Notes: generated by a model from the letters alone, not told the origin. A stretch of 5,871 bases of DNA from Syntrophaceae bacterium (GCA_012962595.1 DTXE01000049.1:1-5871), one strand, 5' to 3'. Positions 1 to 5,871 are shown, counted from the stretch's first letter. Translations and numbers: made by a program.

Positions 1-224
1 GAATAATAAGAATTTACATTCTGCCCCAGTAAAACAATCTCCTTAACTCCGTTGTTACTAAGATTTAGAATTTCATCAATAATGTTTTTTAATTCAAACC
101 TTAGATTATGAACAATACACATCATCAGAAATTCTCCCCTGGCCTTTAACTTCCCCCTCAATAGAAGCCTCTCATTTTCACATGAATAGAGAATAAAAAG
201 ATTTGTTTCAAAAATAACTCCTCT
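1..224 (-). pseudogene. miaB: Decayed miaB (tRNA methylthiotransferase) remnant, cut by window edge
   Basis: MiaB is a radical-SAM enzyme that adds a methylthio group to isopentenyl-adenosine 37 of tRNA. The minus-strand frame is open from after a TAA at 225-227 to the window edge, and its last part reads GVKEIVLLGQNVNSY, the bacterial MiaB signature that follows the Fe-S cluster loop. Just before it stands CIVHNLRF, matching the family CIVPYxRG with single-base changes (CCT to CAT, TAT to AAT). About five residues of the usual RGRExSRP stretch are missing. Only the third cluster cysteine survives in this frame; the expected upstream CxxxC is absent. A neighbouring frame reads AAT TTC TGA TGA, as if the asparagine-phenylalanine-cysteine codons had mutated and shifted frame. 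The roughly 150-residue N-terminal domain is missing and no good start exists; the first ATG pair is at 120-125. I see an inactive fragment. Whether the 3' part continues beyond the edge is unknown. Confidence 0.65.
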
Positions 225-241
225 TTAGGTAGAAGGTTCCA

Positions 242-880
242 CTATTTCATAGCATCTACCTCGTCATGAAGCCTTTCAAAGAAACTGACCATAAACTGAT
301 GTCTGTCCTGGGCCAATGTCCTACCTTCCTTAGTAAGCATCCTGTCTTTCACGTTTTTGAGTTTTAGGCTGAATTCTCTAAAGGCCGTATCCTCTCTACT
401 GTAAGCATCAGTTTCTCTAATTTCCACATCTTTATTGTGCAATCTGGCACCGACCTCACCGGCAAACAAGAATGCCCTTCCTATGCCTACCGCCCCTATA
501 GAATCAAGTTTGTCTGCATCAAAAAGGACTTTAGCCTCCAAGGTTTTAGGGGCCTTAGCTCCCCTAAACCTATGGGTTTCGATGCAATGGATTACTTTGT
601 CTATCTCTTCTTGGGCTACACCGAACCTTTCAAGTATCTGCCTAGCCAGAAGTGCGCCCCTTTCAGCATGACAGATGGTACCACCCGATCTAATTTCATC
701 ATTTCTTCCAATATCATGTAATAAGGCCGCCATCTTTAAAATCTCTAAATCGGCCCCTTCTTTCTTACCAATACGTATACAAAGCCTGTAGACCCTCTCC
801 ACATGATCCCAACCATGACTCCCTTGGGCATAGGACATAAGCCTCTTTACTTCCTCCATTATCTCATGTAAAGTATCCAT
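242..880 (-). CDS. HD-domain metal-dependent phosphohydrolase, YpgQ/YedJ-like
   Basis: This 212-residue soluble protein carries a full HD phosphohydrolase motif set: SHGWDH at 21-26, the namesake HD at H55-D56, H71 in CHAERG, H103 in ETHRF, and DADKLD at 121-126. These residues normally bind one or two divalent metals. Length and motif spacing fit the small stand-alone group of Bacillus subtilis YpgQ and E. coli YedJ. YpgQ has been reported as a metal-dependent nucleotide pyrophosphohydrolase acting on dNTPs, so nucleotide pool control is a reasonable guess, but HD proteins vary widely in substrate and this is not certain. There is no signal peptide or membrane segment. The ATG is preceded by AGGT (890-893) nine bases upstream, a modest ribosome binding site. 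The gene is divergent from polB with 62 bases between starts, so the two may share regulation. Its stop lies 17 bases before the open frame of the miaB remnant. Confidence 0.85.
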   Translation of the reverse strand: MDTLHEIMEEVKRLMSYAQGSHGWDHVERVYRLCIRIGKKEGADLEILKMAALLHDIGRNDEIRSGGTICHAERGALLARQILERFGVAQEEIDKVIHCIETHRFRGAKAPKTLEAKVLFDADKLDSIGAVGIGRAFLFAGEVGARLHNKDVEIRETDAYSREDTAFREFSLKLKNVKDRMLTKEGRTLAQDRHQFMVSFFERLHDEVDAMK

Positions 881-942
881 AATGCTTAGACCTAAACCAA
901 TCCTATCAAATAAAATGAATTTTACAAACTAAATTCCTCTAT
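881..942. promoter_or_regulatory. Divergent intergenic region between HD gene and polB
   Basis: These 62 AT-rich bases must hold the start signals of both divergent genes. On the plus strand TAAAAT at 911-916 resembles a -10 box (or part of an archaeal TATA element), but no good -35 partner is seen. There is also no Shine-Dalgarno-like sequence before the polB ATG (AAATTCCTCTAT precedes it). polB may therefore have a short leader or be weakly translated. No clear operator palindrome was found. Confidence 0.4.
900..927 (-). promoter_or_regulatory. Candidate promoter of the HD phosphohydrolase gene
   Basis: On the minus strand TTGTAA (922-927) and TAGGAT (900-905) each match the sigma-70 -35 and -10 consensus at four of six positions, with a 16-base spacer. 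The predicted transcript would start shortly before AGGT and the ATG at 880. The match is weak and the DNA is AT-rich, so chance is a real alternative. An archaeal reading would use the TTTTATTT tract in the same spacer as a TATA box. Confidence 0.3.
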
Positions 943-3243
943 ATGAAGACCTCTTTTTGGCTTTTAGATATCAATTATGAAATGATGGATGGATGTCCCC
1001 AAATCCACCTTTGGGGCCTGGATAATAGAAATAAGCGGATATTGGCCATAGACCGTAGCCCTACACCCTACTTTTACCTCCTATTAAAGAAGGGTAAGGA
1101 TGTAAATGACGTGGCTCAAGCGGTTTTGAAGGTAGCTAGATCACTTAAGGATATTTTAGATGTTACTATAGTGGAGCGGAGGTACTTTGGAAAGTCTGCC
1201 AAAGTCCTTAAAATTACCTGTAAGGACCCTGACCATTACTCTATAAACAGGCTTGCCCGAAAGCTTACCAAAATAGAAGGGGTAGAGATGGCTCTTGAGG
1301 ATGATATCCGCTTTTCCACCCAGTATCTTCTGGATACTGGAATTACTCCCTGCGGGTGGTATGAACTGGGAGGCAAAGAGGTAGAAAACAACCTAGGGGC
1401 TCAGGTAGACTCTGTATATCTCATTACTCAACCTCTTAAGCCTGTGGAGATAACTGGTATACCAAATCTCACAATCCTGGCCTTTACCATCCTTTGGTGT
1501 AACCAGAAAGCCATCGTCGTCTCTATGACTACCAACACCGGAGAAGAAAGGGAACTTATAGCAAATGATACCGATGATAAACCAGTTTTGGAGGGATTTA
1601 TCAGGTTTATAAGGGAGTATGATCCTGACATTATCTTTGGCTATGATTCCAACCGCCAATGGCATAACCTCCTGGAGAGGGCAAAGAATCTTGGTTTGAC
1701 CCTCTCCATAGATCGAATGGGAACAGAGCCCCATACCAGTATCCATGGTCATATATCGGTTACAGGGAGGACCAATATTGACCTTCTGGATTTTGCCCAT
1801 GAGCTTGAACAGGTTAAGGTAAAGACCCTAAGCAATGTGGCAGAGTTTCTGGGGGTGAAGGTGGAAGGTGAGTACATTGAGGAAATGGATATCCCTTCAT
1901 GGTGGAAAACCAAAGCGAAAAGAAAAGAACTTCTTAATTTTGCCAAAGCCGATGCCTCAAGAATTATAGGCATAGGTAACACTATGCTTGATTACATATT
2001 GGAGCTTTCTCATCTGGTAGGATTACCCCTGGATTATGTAGGTAGGGCAGCTACCGGATTTCGGGTGGAGAACTATTTGCTCCGTGAGGCTCGTTCTTTG
2101 GGCGAGTTGGCTCCAAAGCGTGTGGAGCGCCCTTATTTCCCTTACACCGGTGGCATGGTAATGGCTCCCAAATCTGGGATTCACAAAGATATAGCTGTCC
2201 TGGATTTTAAATCATTATACCCCAACCTCATGATTCTCTATAACTTGTCTCCTGATACCTATGTAGATATGAAAGAGAAGATTTCGGAAGATCAGGTATA
2301 TATTGCACCAGAGTTGGGTCATCGCTTTCGGAAGACCCCTCCAGGTTTCTATAAGCACATATTAACTGGTCTCATTGGGGCTAGGGACAGGATCCACCAA
2401 AAGATGAAGTCACACCCTGTGAACAGCTTTGAGTATAGATTGCTTGATGCACGTCAGCGTGTGGTCAAGATTATCACCAACGCCTGTTATGGGTATGCAG
2501 GTTGGCTAGGGGCCCGTTGGTACTTGAAGCCCGTGGCGGAAGCCGTGGCTGCATGGGGGAGGGCTACCATATCCAAAGCTCAAGATAAGGCCAAATCACT
2601 GGGCTTAGAGGTAATCTATAGCGATACAGATAGCCTTTTTGTAAAGTATGATTCTCGGAAGATTGAAGCCCTAACCAGAGAGATAGAAGAGGAATTGGGA
2701 CTAGAGATCAAGCCTGATAAAGTCTATAGGCGAATCTTCTTCACTGAGGCAAAGAAGAGATATGCAGGCCTCCTTCCAGATGGAAGGCTCGATATTGTGG
2801 GCCTGGAGGTGGTGCGGGGGGATTGGGCACCTGTGGCTAAGGATGTTCAGGAGAGGGTTTTGGAGATCATTTTAAAGGAAGAATCGGTGGATAAAGCTTT
2901 GGAGTATGTCCACCAATTTCTCTCCGATTTTCGTAAAGGGAAAGTTCCTTATAAGGATCTTGTGATATGGAAGACCATTACCAAACCATTAGAGGCATAT
3001 AAAGCCCATGCACCTCATGTGGAAGCCGCCCGTCGACTCATTGAGGCTGGTTATAAACTTACCTTGGGGGATAAGATTGGGTATGTTATTACCAAAGGGA
3101 AAGGTAAGCTTTACCAGAGGGCCATCCCATACCAAATGGCCACATATGATCAGATTGACCTTGGATACTATATCTCCAACCAGATATTGCCTCCAGCCAC
3201 CAGGATACTAGAGGAGTTTGGAATTAAGGAGAAATTTAGTTAG
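943..3243 (+). CDS. polB: Archaeal-type family B DNA polymerase, exonuclease motifs lost
   Basis: Template-directed DNA polymerase of 766 residues, colinear with Thermococcus-type PolB from the N-terminal domain (PYFY at 42-45) to the thumb (PHVEAARRL near 691; NQILP at 746-750). Polymerase motifs are intact: YxGG switch at 401-404, motif A DFKSLYPNLM with D421, motif B with K509, N513 and YG 516-517, motif C YSDTDS at 559-564 with D561 and D563, and KKRY at 604-607. The exonuclease domain (about 160-350) is present but degenerate. The FDIE of Exo I is missing, in a loop about ten residues shorter (LKPVEITGIPNL, 165-176). Exo II YNxDNFD is replaced by YDSNRQWH (234-241). Exo III keeps D337 but has F333 for tyrosine. 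Proofreading is predicted absent. The protein ends at EEFGIKEKFS without the C-terminal tail that carries the PCNA-binding motif in Thermococcus enzymes. In the uracil-pocket region, Q128 stands where Pfu has R119. The start is the first ATG fitting the family N-terminus. The stop overlaps that of hel308. Family is certain; role is inferred to be lesion bypass or repair. Confidence 0.95.
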   Translation: MKTSFWLLDINYEMMDGCPQIHLWGLDNRNKRILAIDRSPTPYFYLLLKKGKDVNDVAQAVLKVARSLKDILDVTIVERRYFGKSAKVLKITCKDPDHYSINRLARKLTKIEGVEMALEDDIRFSTQYLLDTGITPCGWYELGGKEVENNLGAQVDSVYLITQPLKPVEITGIPNLTILAFTILWCNQKAIVVSMTTNTGEERELIANDTDDKPVLEGFIRFIREYDPDIIFGYDSNRQWHNLLERAKNLGLTLSIDRMGTEPHTSIHGHISVTGRTNIDLLDFAHELEQVKVKTLSNVAEFLGVKVEGEYIEEMDIPSWWKTKAKRKELLNFAKADASRIIGIGNTMLDYILELSHLVGLPLDYVGRAATGFRVENYLLREARSLGELAPKRVERPYFPYTGGMVMAPKSGIHKDIAVLDFKSLYPNLMILYNLSPDTYVDMKEKISEDQVYIAPELGHRFRKTPPGFYKHILTGLIGARDRIHQKMKSHPVNSFEYRLLDARQRVVKIITNACYGYAGWLGARWYLKPVAEAVAAWGRATISKAQDKAKSLGLEVIYSDTDSLFVKYDSRKIEALTREIEEELGLEIKPDKVYRRIFFTEAKKRYAGLLPDGRLDIVGLEVVRGDWAPVAKDVQERVLEIILKEESVDKALEYVHQFLSDFRKGKVPYKDLVIWKTITKPLEAYKAHAPHVEAARRLIEAGYKLTLGDKIGYVITKGKGKLYQRAIPYQMATYDQIDLGYYISNQILPPATRILEEFGIKEKFS

Positions 3244-5387
3244 GTAACCTGACGTTTTATATCCTTTGCCATCTCCTTCCCAATAGTAGGAACCTTAGTT
3301 AGGGCCTCAATATCTGCCTTTTTCAAATCCCTTATAGTCCTATATCCGGCATTGAACAGATTCCTTCCCCTGACCCTTCCTATACCTTGAAGCGCTACCA
3401 GCTCAAGAAGCTCTTCCTTAACCCCATAGGCCAACCTTTTCCTCACGGGAGATAGGTACTTAACGGCACGCCTGAGCTTAAATACCCTTCCTATTTCGTA
3501 GCTTGAATAGAGAAGCCATTCACCCAGTTCCACTAAGGCCCTCATATCTCCAGGTCCAATATGATAACCCCCCACAATCTTATCTTCAGGGGTTTCTTCA
3601 ATCCACTCAAGGAATACCAGAGCAGTCTTTACCTGGGCCAGAAATTCTTGATCCTCCTCCCCGGGCAAAGGGAGGAGGAACTCGTCTTTCCTTGCAACTA
3701 TATGGGGTGTAAGCTTCTCATAGTCTCTCTTTCTCAAACGAAGGACCATCATATCAGGGGTGGCTGAGATGGCGTGGAAAAAAGAGAATGGTGTCAAATC
3801 TCTATCCCTTTCTTCTGCCTTGAATAGTGCATCCCTTATAATGACAGCACTTAGAGGGTCTATGTAAAGCTGGGCCACCCGAGTCCCAAAGGGTGTGGCC
3901 TTTAGATTTCCTCCTTCCTCTTTAATCATGCCCTCTTCTATAAGGAACCTTAAGACTTCTCTAACAATGGAGAGAATATCTGTTGGATCCTTATGAATTG
4001 CAAAGAAGGTATAGGAAATGAAATCTAGTATTTCGCCTTCACTTTTAGCAAGAAAGGTGGCTACACAAGCTAATATGTGACTTCTTAGGGCCGATTCGGT
4101 ACCTAATTTTGAGATGACCTGTTCGGGTTCTCCTCCTACATACTTTTCAAATAAGAATGCTTGGTCTCTCCTGCTTTTAGCGATAAGTACTGCCTCGCCA
4201 TGGTCATCATAGCCTGGCCTCCCAGCCCTTCCCCCCATCTGTTTTATCTCCATCACCGGTATAGGTCCCATCCCATAACCGGGTTGGTATCGCCACCAAT
4301 CTCTAATAATTACCCTGCGAGAGGGAAGGTTTAATCCCATAGCTAAGGTGGTGGTAGCCACCAGCAGTTTTATTCTGTTTTCTCTAAAAAAATCCTCCAC
4401 AATCTTCCTTTGGCGAGAATGAATCCCTGCATGATGAAAGGCCACTCCATATTTGACCAGTTCTCCCAGTCTCCTGCAAATCCGGGTTGGTTCAGCCAAG
4501 GCCTTCAAAACCTCCTCCGAGGCTTGTTCCAATACCTTTCTTTCACCATCAGAAATCCTTTTCCCCACCTCTTTTGCTGCCTGTGCCGCTACGGATTCTG
4601 TTGACTTTCGGGTATTGACAAAGATGAGTGCCTGTCCACCTTCGTCTAATACACTCAAAGCGATATTAATAGGATCATATATGGTTGCAACCTCCACCTC
4701 CTTATGACTTCCGTCATCAAAAAGGATGGATTTATCAAAGTAGATACCTTCCTTTAAGGGCACAGGTCTCCATGTGGATTCTAAAACTCTGGCATTGAGC
4801 CAACGTGCGATATCATGGACATTTCTTATAGTAGCACTCAAGGCGACCACTCTTATGTTGGGGTTGGTTTGTCTTAACCTGGCGAGAACTACTTCCAGTG
4901 TGGGGCCTCTATGGGCATCGGTGATAAGGTGGATTTCATCAGCCACAACCAGGGTAATATCATGTATCCATGGACTGCTGTGCCGAAGGAGACTGTCCAT
5001 CTTTTCATTGGTAGAGATGATTACATTGTAAGCAGCCAGATAGGGGTCTCTACTATCATAGTCTCCGGTTGCCACCCCTACCTTGATACCTAATGGCTTA
5101 TATTTTCTGGAAAAATCAGCATATTTCTCTCCGGCCAAGGCCCGCAAAGGCACGAGATAAATGACCTTTCCTACCTCTTCAAAGATGGTTTTCAGGATGG
5201 CCATTTCAGCAATGAGTGTCTTGCCACTGGCCGTGGGAGAGGCAATCACAAAGGAATCCTTGGTTGAAAGAAGGCCTAAGCGAAGGGCCTCAAGTTGAGG
5301 GGGATAAATATCTTTAATTCCTATATCTCTAAGGGATTGGATAATGGTGTGTGAAGCGCCATATCTTCTAAGATCTGCAAGTTGCAT
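3240..5387 (-). CDS. hel308: Hel308/Hjm-type superfamily 2 DNA helicase
   Basis: ATP-dependent 3'-5' DNA helicase of 715 residues, the usual Hel308 length. This Ski2-like family acts on stalled forks and recombination intermediates and is related to eukaryotic HELQ and the Pol theta helicase domain. RecA domain 1 has the Q motif YPPQ (28-31), Walker A SPTASGKT (50-57), PLRALAGEKY (80-89), DEIH (150-153) and SAT (184-186). RecA domain 2 has LIFVNTRKS (254-262), TTTLAMGLNLPSRRV (345-359) and QMGGRAGRPGYD (383-394). A winged-helix region follows (about 405-500), then the ratchet domain (about 500-645), with GPGD at 611-614 and W624 as a candidate DNA-stacking residue. The C-terminal helix-hairpin-helix domain has LQGIGRVRGRNLFNAGY (666-682) and PTIGKEMAKDI (700-710). 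All catalytic motifs are intact. The ATG at 5387 is the first in its frame after an upstream TGA. The gene converges on polB with a four-base overlap, so the two are not one operon but are closely linked. Confidence 0.95.
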   Translation of the reverse strand: MQLADLRRYGASHTIIQSLRDIGIKDIYPPQLEALRLGLLSTKDSFVIASPTASGKTLIAEMAILKTIFEEVGKVIYLVPLRALAGEKYADFSRKYKPLGIKVGVATGDYDSRDPYLAAYNVIISTNEKMDSLLRHSSPWIHDITLVVADEIHLITDAHRGPTLEVVLARLRQTNPNIRVVALSATIRNVHDIARWLNARVLESTWRPVPLKEGIYFDKSILFDDGSHKEVEVATIYDPINIALSVLDEGGQALIFVNTRKSTESVAAQAAKEVGKRISDGERKVLEQASEEVLKALAEPTRICRRLGELVKYGVAFHHAGIHSRQRKIVEDFFRENRIKLLVATTTLAMGLNLPSRRVIIRDWWRYQPGYGMGPIPVMEIKQMGGRAGRPGYDDHGEAVLIAKSRRDQAFLFEKYVGGEPEQVISKLGTESALRSHILACVATFLAKSEGEILDFISYTFFAIHKDPTDILSIVREVLRFLIEEGMIKEEGGNLKATPFGTRVAQLYIDPLSAVIIRDALFKAEERDRDLTPFSFFHAISATPDMMVLRLRKRDYEKLTPHIVARKDEFLLPLPGEEDQEFLAQVKTALVFLEWIEETPEDKIVGGYHIGPGDMRALVELGEWLLYSSYEIGRVFKLRRAVKYLSPVRKRLAYGVKEELLELVALQGIGRVRGRNLFNAGYRTIRDLKKADIEALTKVPTIGKEMAKDIKRQVT

Positions 5388-5395
5388 GTGCAGGC

Positions 5396-5424
5396 ATCTT
5401 AGAACGGAATAGAATCATGGTCAA
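5396..5424 (-). promoter_or_regulatory. Candidate sigma-70-like promoter of hel308
   Basis: On the minus strand TTGACC (5419-5424) matches the -35 consensus at five of six positions and TAAGAT (5396-5401) matches -10 at four of six, with the ideal 17-base spacer. The -10 box ends only eight bases before the hel308 ATG, so the transcript would be leaderless or nearly so. That agrees with the absence of a well-placed ribosome binding site for this ATG. It is a sequence match only. Confidence 0.4.
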
Positions 5425-5546
5425 TAACATTCCTCCACCATTTAGCCGATAAATCCTAAACGAGCATGAAACCCTCATGGCCTTCGGTCACAAACAAATA
5501 TGAAAGAGTCTGTCTGATAACCTGGAGTGATTTTTGCGGTCTGAAA

Positions 5547-5567
5547 AATTGATTTTCAATTGATTTT
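5547..5567. repeat. Short direct and inverted repeat, AATTGATTTT
   Basis: The ten-base unit AATTGATTTT occurs at 5547-5556 and again at 5558-5567, an 11-base period close to one helical turn. The first copy also forms an inverted repeat, AATTGA/TCAATT, at 5547-5552 and 5556-5561. It could be a protein-binding site, but in AT-rich DNA chance is likely. Confidence 0.35.
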
Positions 5568-5697
5568 ATTGAAGATAGGTTGGTGTTTGAAGGTAGTTTT
5601 GTTACGTTTGTATTAGATGGGCATGTTTTAGATAATATGTAATATTTGACTACAAATTATTGTCTTTTGTATTGTTCAAACATATATTGGTATAACT

Positions 5698-5721
5698 GTA
5701 GGGTGGGCATTCCTGCCCACC
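5698..5721 (+). repeat. REP-like element: GTAG plus GC-rich hairpin
   Basis: GTAG (5698-5701) is followed directly by a perfect 8-bp stem, GGTGGGCA at 5702-5709 and TGCCCACC at 5714-5721, with a TTCC loop. A GTAG tetranucleotide at the 5' foot of a hairpin is the layout of REP sequences bound and cut by RAYT transposases such as E. coli TnpA-REP. It lies nine bases from the stop codon of a RAYT gene, the usual place for such an element. There is no T-run on either strand after the stem, so it is not a typical intrinsic terminator. Confidence 0.75.
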
Positions 5722-5722
5722 A

Positions 5723-5738
5723 CAATCGTTCACGATTG
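5723..5738. repeat. Small inverted repeat over the RAYT stop codon
   Basis: CAATCGT at 5723-5729 and ACGATTG at 5732-5738 form a 7-bp stem with a two-base loop too tight to close without opening a pair. It covers the last RAYT codons and the stop and sits one base from the REP-like hairpin. The two palindromes may act together as one bipartite element, though this one may be chance. Confidence 0.45.
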
Positions 5739-5871
5739 ATATTCTAAATCTAAATTTTCATCCAAATCATACCAATCCTTATTATAAAACCCATTACTAA
5801 CAAATTTACTAAACGATGAGAATTCCCATTCTTTAGCACTTTTAACTAAGCCGTGTTTCACGGGATTATAA
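5730..5871 (-). CDS. RAYT (REP-associated tyrosine transposase), C-terminal fragment
   Basis: The minus-strand frame entering at the window edge gives 46 residues and a TGA. It starts YNPVKHGLVKSAKEWEFSSF and continues with KFV...GFYNKDW, the typical end of Y1-transposase-family RAYT proteins (usual forms: YNPVKxGLVxxxxDWxxSS, then DW). RAYTs are single-domain HUH-type enzymes that nick single-stranded REP hairpins with a catalytic tyrosine. The HUH and tyrosine motifs lie upstream, outside the window, so activity cannot be judged. The tail after DW (YDLDENLDLEYQS) is acidic. The adjoining GTAG hairpin is the expected partner. The fragment is cut by the window edge and shows no internal stop or frameshift. 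Confidence 0.85.
   Translation of the reverse strand, partial: YNPVKHGLVKSAKEWEFSSFSKFVSNGFYNKDWYDLDENLDLEYQS

Larger units (their letters stand above)
5388..5697. other. AT-rich intergenic region upstream of hel308
   Basis: About 310 bases without a convincing gene. Near hel308 it holds a candidate promoter and a GGAGG (5432-5436, minus strand). From about 5540 to 5697 it is strongly AT-rich, with short repeats at 5547-5567. The longest ATG-started minus-strand frame here is 36 codons (5368-5478) and resembles no protein I know. I see no tRNA or recognised regulatory RNA. Confidence 0.6.

Noticed and set aside
435..721. Two plus-strand frames of 78 and 94 codons opposite the HD gene
   Set aside because: They overlap the conserved HD-domain coding sequence and show no recognisable protein features.
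1432..1750. Exonuclease motif loss as a sequencing frameshift artefact
   Set aside because: The reading frame aligns with PolB before, between and after the altered motifs. The changes are separate substitutions and a clean in-frame loss, and no lost FDIE was spotted in the other frames around the Exo I region.
1393..1800. 135-codon open frame on the minus strand inside polB
   Set aside because: It lies opposite well-conserved polB sequence, has no recognisable domain, and is a shadow of the real frame. The same holds for the minus-strand frames at 1428-1631 and 1749-1982 and the plus-strand frame at 3008-3211.
3503..5093. Several plus-strand open frames of 60-85 codons opposite hel308
   Set aside because: Each overlaps intact hel308 motifs on the other strand, and their translations are low-complexity or serine/leucine-rich shadows with no family resemblance.
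5368..5478. 36-codon minus-strand frame upstream of hel308
   Set aside because: No homology recognised, no ribosome binding site before its first ATG, and it contains the candidate hel308 promoter. Probably chance.
5502..5521. GAGTCTGTCTGATAACC as a possible insertion-sequence end
   Set aside because: It has the look of some transposon termini, but no matching inverted partner or target duplication was found in the window.
5702..5721. GC-rich hairpin as an intrinsic terminator for RAYT
   Set aside because: No T-run follows the stem on either strand. The GTAG foot and RAYT adjacency fit a REP element better.
1..5871. CRISPR array, tRNA or rRNA genes
   Set aside because: No regularly spaced repeats of CRISPR length, no cloverleaf-like sequence with CCA-proximal arms and TTCRA loop, and no rRNA segment were seen. 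This was by eye only.

Overview
The window (5,871 bases) holds three intact genes and two gene remnants or partials at its ends. The core is an archaeal-type family B DNA polymerase (943-3243, +) facing a Hel308/Hjm superfamily 2 helicase (3240-5387, -). The two genes are convergent and their stop codons overlap. Divergent from the polymerase, 62 bases away, is a YpgQ/YedJ-like HD-domain phosphohydrolase (242-880, -). Left of it, running off the edge, is a decayed piece of miaB, a radical-SAM tRNA methylthiotransferase. The right end carries the C-terminus of a REP-associated tyrosine transposase (RAYT), cut by the window edge, beside a GTAG-headed REP-like hairpin.

The taxonomic signal is mixed. 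PolB and Hel308 are by resemblance archaeal (Thermococcus-type PolB colinearity, archaeal Hel308 layout with C-terminal helix-hairpin-helix). The miaB remnant has the bacterial LLGQNVNSY signature, not the archaeal/eukaryotic-type form. RAYT plus REP elements are mainly bacterial, and the HD protein resembles bacterial YpgQ/YedJ. The hel308 start has a plausible bacterial -35/-10 pair in front of it. My reading is a bacterium that carries an archaeal-type polymerase/helicase pair. An archaeon with bacterial genes nearby cannot be excluded from the sequence alone. Base composition is moderate and AT-leaning by eye.

The most striking point is the polymerase. Its DNA-synthesis motifs A, B, C and KxY are intact. 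The 3'-5' exonuclease domain is present but has lost the DxE of Exo I and the FD of Exo II, keeping only the Exo III aspartate. It is predicted to polymerise without proofreading. Next to it sits Hel308, a helicase of stalled forks and recombination intermediates, and a probable nucleotide pyrophosphohydrolase. This suggests a DNA damage-tolerance or repair locus rather than a replicative one. An exonuclease-less polymerase beside a Hel308-type helicase loosely recalls eukaryotic Pol theta (Hel308-like helicase fused to a low-fidelity polymerase), but that comparison is inference only.

Layout: 1-224 miaB remnant (-); 242-880 HD phosphohydrolase (-); 881-942 divergent intergenic region; 943-3243 polB (+); 3240-5387 hel308 (-); 5388-5697 AT-rich intergenic DNA with a candidate hel308 promoter; 5698-5721 REP-like hairpin; 5730-5871 RAYT C-terminus (-). 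I found no tRNA, rRNA, CRISPR array or riboswitch.
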